Assembly (NCBI GenBank): GCA_902525295.1
Contig: CABZGR010000007.1
Span: 1-34,750, forward strand
Length of the DNA: 34,750 nt
Origin: an uncultured Pelagibacteraceae bacterium
Lineage (GTDB): Bacteria; Pseudomonadota; Alphaproteobacteria; Pelagibacterales; Pelagibacteraceae
Reading direction: 5' to 3'
Shown: piece by piece, positions 31,135 through 34,750 of the stretch
Position numbering within the stretch: position 1 is the first letter of the stretch
How the letters are laid out: each line of letters opens with the position of its first letter
Made by a program: the position numbers and the translations under genes
Notes under the pieces: model-generated
Databases searched by the model: none
The model's input: only the letters and a program-made list of their open reading frames with translations
What the model was told of the DNA's origin: nothing

Positions 31135-32137
31135 TCAATTTTACTTTTTCTGAATTTTTTGTAATTTTTCCAATGACATATGGTTTATATTTTTTTGGAA
31201 ATAATCTAATTACTTTTTTGTAGTTTGAACGGTTTACTATTAAACAAAAACCCACACCACAATTAAAAGTTTTTAACATTTCTTGATCGCTAACACCTTG
31301 ACTTTTAAGCCATCTAAATATTTTTAATGTTTTTATTTTTTCTAAATTTATTTCAGCACAGTAATTATCTGGTATTATTCTTTCAATATTGTCTTTTAAT
31401 CCACCACCAGTGATATTTGCACAAGCATTCAAATAGTTTTTTTTAATTAATTCTAATACATGCATTACATATATTTTAGTTGGTACCAATAATTCTTTTT
31501 TTAAAAATGAATTTTTTTTTATATTGATTTTATTTTTTTTTATAATGTGTCTTACTAAGGAATATCCATTTGAGTGGAGACCACTGGAAGGTATTGCCAG
31601 TACTAAATCTTTTTCTTTTATTTTATTTAATAATATTTTGTCTTTATCTACTAAGCCTAAAGAAAATCCTGCAATATCAAATTTACCTTTGGAATATGTT
31701 CCAGGCATTTCTGCAGTTTCTCCACCAACTAATTCACAGTCAGCTAATTTGCAGCCTTTTATAATTCCTCTAATTATATTTTTTAGCTTTTTCGTATCGA
31801 TTTTTTCGACAGATATATAATCTAAAAAAACTAAAGGTTTCGCTCCTTGAACTATAATGTCATTTACACACATTGCCACAAGATCCACACCAATTGTATC
31901 AAATTTACCCAGCATATTTGCAACTTCAATTTTTGTACCAACTCCATCTGTGCTAGTTACAAGATATGGATTCTTTAAATTACTTGGCAGTTTTGTAAGC
32001 GCTCCAAAACCTCCAATATTCTTAAATTTACCACTTTTTTTTGATTTTTTTGCACTTGAGGATATAAATTTAATAAATTTATCTGCTTTTTTTATGCTTA
32101 CACCACTTTTCTCATATGTAAAATTCTTCGATCCCAT
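31115..32137 (-). CDS. purM: Phosphoribosylformylglycinamidine cyclo-ligase
   Basis: A 340-aa ATP-dependent AIR synthetase of purine synthesis. TYEKSGVSIKKAD starts the protein, STDGVGTKIEVA and VAMCVNDIIVQGA are core motifs, and GGETAEMPG and SSGLHSNGYSL are diagnostic. Its ATG is only 9 bp from the divergent DUF2066 start, so any promoter must lie inside one of the two coding regions. Paired with purN. Confidence 0.96.
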   Translation of the reverse strand: MGSKNFTYEKSGVSIKKADKFIKFISSSAKKSKKSGKFKNIGGFGALTKLPSNLKNPYLVTSTDGVGTKIEVANMLGKFDTIGVDLVAMCVNDIIVQGAKPLVFLDYISVEKIDTKKLKNIIRGIIKGCKLADCELVGGETAEMPGTYSKGKFDIAGFSLGLVDKDKILLNKIKEKDLVLAIPSSGLHSNGYSLVRHIIKKNKINIKKNSFLKKELLVPTKIYVMHVLELIKKNYLNACANITGGGLKDNIERIIPDNYCAEINLEKIKTLKIFRWLKSQGVSDQEMLKTFNCGVGFCLIVNRSNYKKVIRLFPKKYKPYVIGKITKNSEKVKLSGKVIW

Positions 32138-32146
32138 GTTTAAGTT

Positions 32147-33223
32147 ATGTTTTTAATCAAAAATAAAATTAATATTTACTTATACTTTTTTTTTTTACTT
32201 TTCATTTTAGTTTTTATCAAGTTTTCCACAACTATAGTATTTGCAGACAATTACACAGTTAAAAATATTAAAATTAAAGAACAATACGACATAAATTTTA
32301 ACAAAGATGAAGTAATAAAAAAGGGTTTCAAAAAAGCATTTAAAACATTAATTTTTAGAATTGTAGAAAGTAAAGATAAAAATTTATTTAAAAATGTACC
32401 AAGCAATAAAATTAATTCATTGATAGATAATTTTTCCATAACAAATGAAAAATTTGTAGACAATAATTATGAGGTTGATTTTGAGGTTAAGTTTGACAAA
32501 GAAAAATTATTATCATTTATTAGAGGAAAAAATGTTATTTCCTCTGTCCCAAAAGATACAGACGTGCTATTAATACCAATCTTAATTGATACACAAAGTA
32601 ACGAAATTAAGTTTTTTGATCAAAATTATTTTTATAACAATTGGAATAATGTTAATAAAAATTATTTCTTATTAAATTATAATTTACCAGATGAAAATAT
32701 TGAAAATTTTCGTCTTTTTCAAAGATTAAAAAATAATATTGAAAACAATGATTTATCTGAGATTACAAATAAATATGACTTCGAAAATATTTTTATTGTT
32801 GTATTTTATAAAAATAAAAAAAATTTACAAATATTTTCCAAAATTAATTTTTCAAATTCAAACTTCAAATTTAATTTAGATCAAAAAAACATCAATTATG
32901 AAGATAATAAACTATTAGATCAAATTATTTTAAATTTAAAAAATTTATATGAAGATAAATGGAAGCTAATTAATAAAATCAATACCGCAATTTCAATACC
33001 CATAAAAATTTCAGTAAAAAACAGTAACTTCATAATTTCTGAGAAATTAGAAAATATATTAAATCAATCAGATTTTGTATATGAATATGAAATAGAAAAA
33101 ATTAGTAGTGAAGATATTATATATAAAATAACTTACAATAATAATCCTGAAAAATTTCTAAATACTTTAAAAGTGAATGATATAAATATAAATTCATCTA
33201 GTAATATTTGGAATATAGAATGA
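32147..33223 (+). CDS. DUF2066-domain exported protein
   Basis: A 358-aa protein with an N-terminal signal peptide (hydrophobic core residues ~10-30, FADN cleavage). The mature N-terminal half fits DUF2066: a GFKKAFKTLIFRIVE helix, then YEVDFEVKFDKEKLLSF. The family is widespread next to hda/purM in proteobacteria, but its biochemical role is unknown; a periplasmic or envelope function is inferred from the leader. Highly Asn/Lys/Ile-rich. It overlaps the next gene by 4 nt (ATGA). Confidence 0.8.
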   Translation: MFLIKNKINIYLYFFFLLFILVFIKFSTTIVFADNYTVKNIKIKEQYDINFNKDEVIKKGFKKAFKTLIFRIVESKDKNLFKNVPSNKINSLIDNFSITNEKFVDNNYEVDFEVKFDKEKLLSFIRGKNVISSVPKDTDVLLIPILIDTQSNEIKFFDQNYFYNNWNNVNKNYFLLNYNLPDENIENFRLFQRLKNNIENNDLSEITNKYDFENIFIVVFYKNKKNLQIFSKINFSNSNFKFNLDQKNINYEDNKLLDQIILNLKNLYEDKWKLINKINTAISIPIKISVKNSNFIISEKLENILNQSDFVYEYEIEKISSEDIIYKITYNNNPEKFLNTLKVNDININSSSNIWNIE

Positions 33224-33879
33224 GAGAATTAGATCAAAAACTCTTAGACTTTGGAATTACTGAAAGTTTTGATGAAAATGATTACTATGTGTCTAAAAGT
33301 AATTATTTTGCAAAAAATATTATAGAGGCCTGGCCTAAATGGGAAAAAAAAATTGTCAACTTAGCCGGAGAAAAATATTCTGGCAAAACACATTTATCAA
33401 ACATATTTAAAAAAAAAAGTAACGCTTTATATTTATATAGCAATAATATCGAAGATAAGATTTTAAAAAAAATTAAACTTTCAAACAGTATAATAATTGA
33501 AGACCTAGAAGAAAGTTTTGATGAAAAACTTCTTTATTCTATATTCAATTTAGTTGAACAGGATAACAAATATTTATTAATCTCGTCAAAAAAACCAATA
33601 GATACAATGAAATTCACACTTCCAGATTTATTATCAAGATTAAAGAACTGCATTATCGCTACAATTGAACAGCCAGATGATGAGTTGATTTATGCAATAA
33701 TTTTAAAAAGCTTATCCGATAGACAAATTAAATTGGATAACAAAATTATAGATTATATTATAAAAAGAATTGCGAGATCGTATAGTAAAATGCATGAATT
33801 TATATATAAGATTGATGAATTGAGTTTAAAGAAAAAGAAATCTATTAACTTTAAAATAATAAAAGAGATAATAAATTGA
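33220..33879 (+). CDS. Hda-like AAA+ protein (DnaA regulatory family)
   Basis: A 219-aa single-domain DnaA-type AAA+ ATPase lacking the DNA-binding domain IV. Walker A GEKYSGKT is followed by the Walker B strand SIIIEDLEE and the [10 protein letters not shown] box with the arginine, then a [11 protein letters not shown] segment typical of Hda/HdaA. Such proteins promote DnaA-ATP hydrolysis at the beta clamp after initiation. I chose ATG 33220 ([12 protein letters not shown]) over the ORF-track start, since it forms an ATGA overlap. A QLxLxF-like clamp motif may be QKLLDF. Confidence 0.82.
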   Translation: MRELDQKLLDFGITESFDENDYYVSKSNYFAKNIIEAWPKWEKKIVNLAGEKYSGKTHLSNIFKKKSNALYLYSNNIEDKILKKIKLSNSIIIEDLEESFDEKLLYSIFNLVEQDNKYLLISSKKPIDTMKFTLPDLLSRLKNCIIATIEQPDDELIYAIILKSLSDRQIKLDNKIIDYIIKRIARSYSKMHEFIYKIDELSLKKKKSINFKIIKEIIN

Positions 33880-34750
33880 GTAAATATAGAACACATACCT
33901 GTGGAGAACTAACTTTAAATAACAAAGATCAAACTATAAAGTTATCAGGTTGGATAAATAAGAAAAGAGATCATGGAAATCTGTTATTCTTAGATTTAAG
34001 AGATCACTATGGACTAACTCAATGTGTAATAGACGAGGGTAAAAAAATTTTTAAAGAAATAGAAAAACTTCCATTAGAAACTGTACTACAAGTTGAAGGG
34101 AAAGTTTTAGTGAGAGAAAAAGATACAATTAATAAAAATTTAAATACTGGAGAAATTGAGGTAGGAATTGAAAAATTTAAAGTGCTTGCAAGAACTAAAG
34201 AATTACCTCTTCCTGTTTTTTCAGATCAAGAATACTCTGAAGAAATTAGATTAAAGTATAGATTTTTAGATTTAAGAAGAAATAAAATTCATAATAATAT
34301 TATTTTAAGATCTAAAATTATTTCATTTATTAGATCTGAAATGCAAAAATATGGTTTTCTAGAATATCAAACACCTATATTAACTTCATCTAGCCCAGAA
34401 GGTGCTAGAGATTTTTTAGTACCAAGTAGACTAAACCCTGGTAAATTTTACGCTTTACCTCAAGCGCCACAGCAATTTAAACAATTAATTATGGTATCTG
34501 GTTTTGACAAATATTTTCAAATTGCGCCGTGTTTTAGAGACGAAGACGCAAGAGCGGACAGAAGTCCAGGAGAGTTTTATCAACTTGACTTAGAAATGTC
34601 ATTCGTAGAACAAGAAGATGTATTCAAAATAGTTGAAGAGTTATTTGTAAATTTATTCAAAAAATTTTCTTCTAAAAAGTTACTACATGAAAAATTTCCC
34701 AGAATTCCTTTTGATGAGGCTATGTTAAAATATGGCTCTGATAAACCAGA
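33876..34750 (+). CDS. aspS: Aspartyl-tRNA synthetase, N-terminal part (3' end outside window)
   Basis: A reading frame of 291 codons runs off the end of the window; the ORF track omits it. The N-terminal OB-fold domain has [22 protein letters not shown]. The class II motif 2 region holds [15 protein letters not shown] and QLDLEMSF. The start is TTG (33876-33878), overlapping the hda stop by 4 nt. An in-frame TAA 24 bp upstream rules out anything longer, so the TTG is well supported. Charges tRNA-Asp (and tRNA-Asn in some bacteria, not judged here). Confidence 0.94.
   Translation, partial: MSKYRTHTCGELTLNNKDQTIKLSGWINKKRDHGNLLFLDLRDHYGLTQCVIDEGKKIFKEIEKLPLETVLQVEGKVLVREKDTINKNLNTGEIEVGIEKFKVLARTKELPLPVFSDQEYSEEIRLKYRFLDLRRNKIHNNIILRSKIISFIRSEMQKYGFLEYQTPILTSSSPEGARDFLVPSRLNPGKFYALPQAPQQFKQLIMVSGFDKYFQIAPCFRDEDARADRSPGEFYQLDLEMSFVEQEDVFKIVEELFVNLFKKFSSKKLLHEKFPRIPFDEAMLKYGSDKP

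Noticed and set aside
31524-31820. 98-aa plus-strand ORF opposite purM
   Set aside because: Antisense to strongly conserved purM motifs; composition is what reverse-complemented purM codons give.

Overview
The window looks like a chromosome segment of a streamlined marine alphaproteobacterium of the SAR11 clade (Pelagibacterales, 'Candidatus Pelagibacter'-like). The grounds are very AT-rich DNA (about 20-22% GC in sampled lptD lines), Lys/Asn/Ile-heavy proteins, intergenic gaps of a few bases, many 1-20 nt gene overlaps, and alphaproteobacterial gene orders. Family names come from reading the proteins by eye; no database search was run.

Layout. (1) 1-2.35 kb is the most accessory part. It holds the 3' end of a threonine aldolase gene, two tandem 19-codon ORFs that look like a duplicated microprotein, a 75-aa unknown gene, and a metallo-beta-lactamase-fold hydrolase with a CMP-Neu5Ac-hydroxylase-like tail in less AT-rich DNA (about 37% GC in sampled lines). 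(2) 2.35-4.1 kb holds oxidative-stress genes: Fe superoxide dismutase, a 61-aa small protein, an exported MsrB, and a GYD-domain gene with the best expression signals in the window. (3) 4.2-11.8 kb, minus strand: TIP30-like NAD(P)-binding protein, MFS and EamA transporters, glutathione synthesis (gshA-gshB), YyaL-like thioredoxin-domain protein, and a PhnZ-like HD protein. (4) 11.8-18.7 kb, minus strand: purF, cvpA, an MMPL/RND transporter, dnaB, and the ribosomal genes rplI-rpsR-rpsF. (5) 18.8-21.4 kb, plus strand: fabD-fabG-acpP-gmk. (6) 21.4-28.7 kb, minus strand: lptF-lptG-lptD-surA-pdxA-ksgA, an outer-membrane (LPS) assembly operon. (7) 28.7-34.75 kb: pepA-ndk (+), purM-purN (-), then a DUF2066 protein, an Hda-like AAA+ protein and aspS (cut by the window end) (+).

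Most of the window is core housekeeping. There are no rRNA or tRNA genes, insertion sequences or CRISPR arrays that I can see. No stretch over 300 bp lacks a gene; the longest gap is 785-949. I did not find a convincing new multi-gene system. The items most worth checking are the tandem microproteins with the adjacent accessory genes, the GYD gene's expression signals, the loss of Fe-S ligands in PurF, the altered N-terminal motif in PdxA, and gene orders suggesting that canonical neighbours (alr/radA, fabF-mltG-yicC) have been removed.
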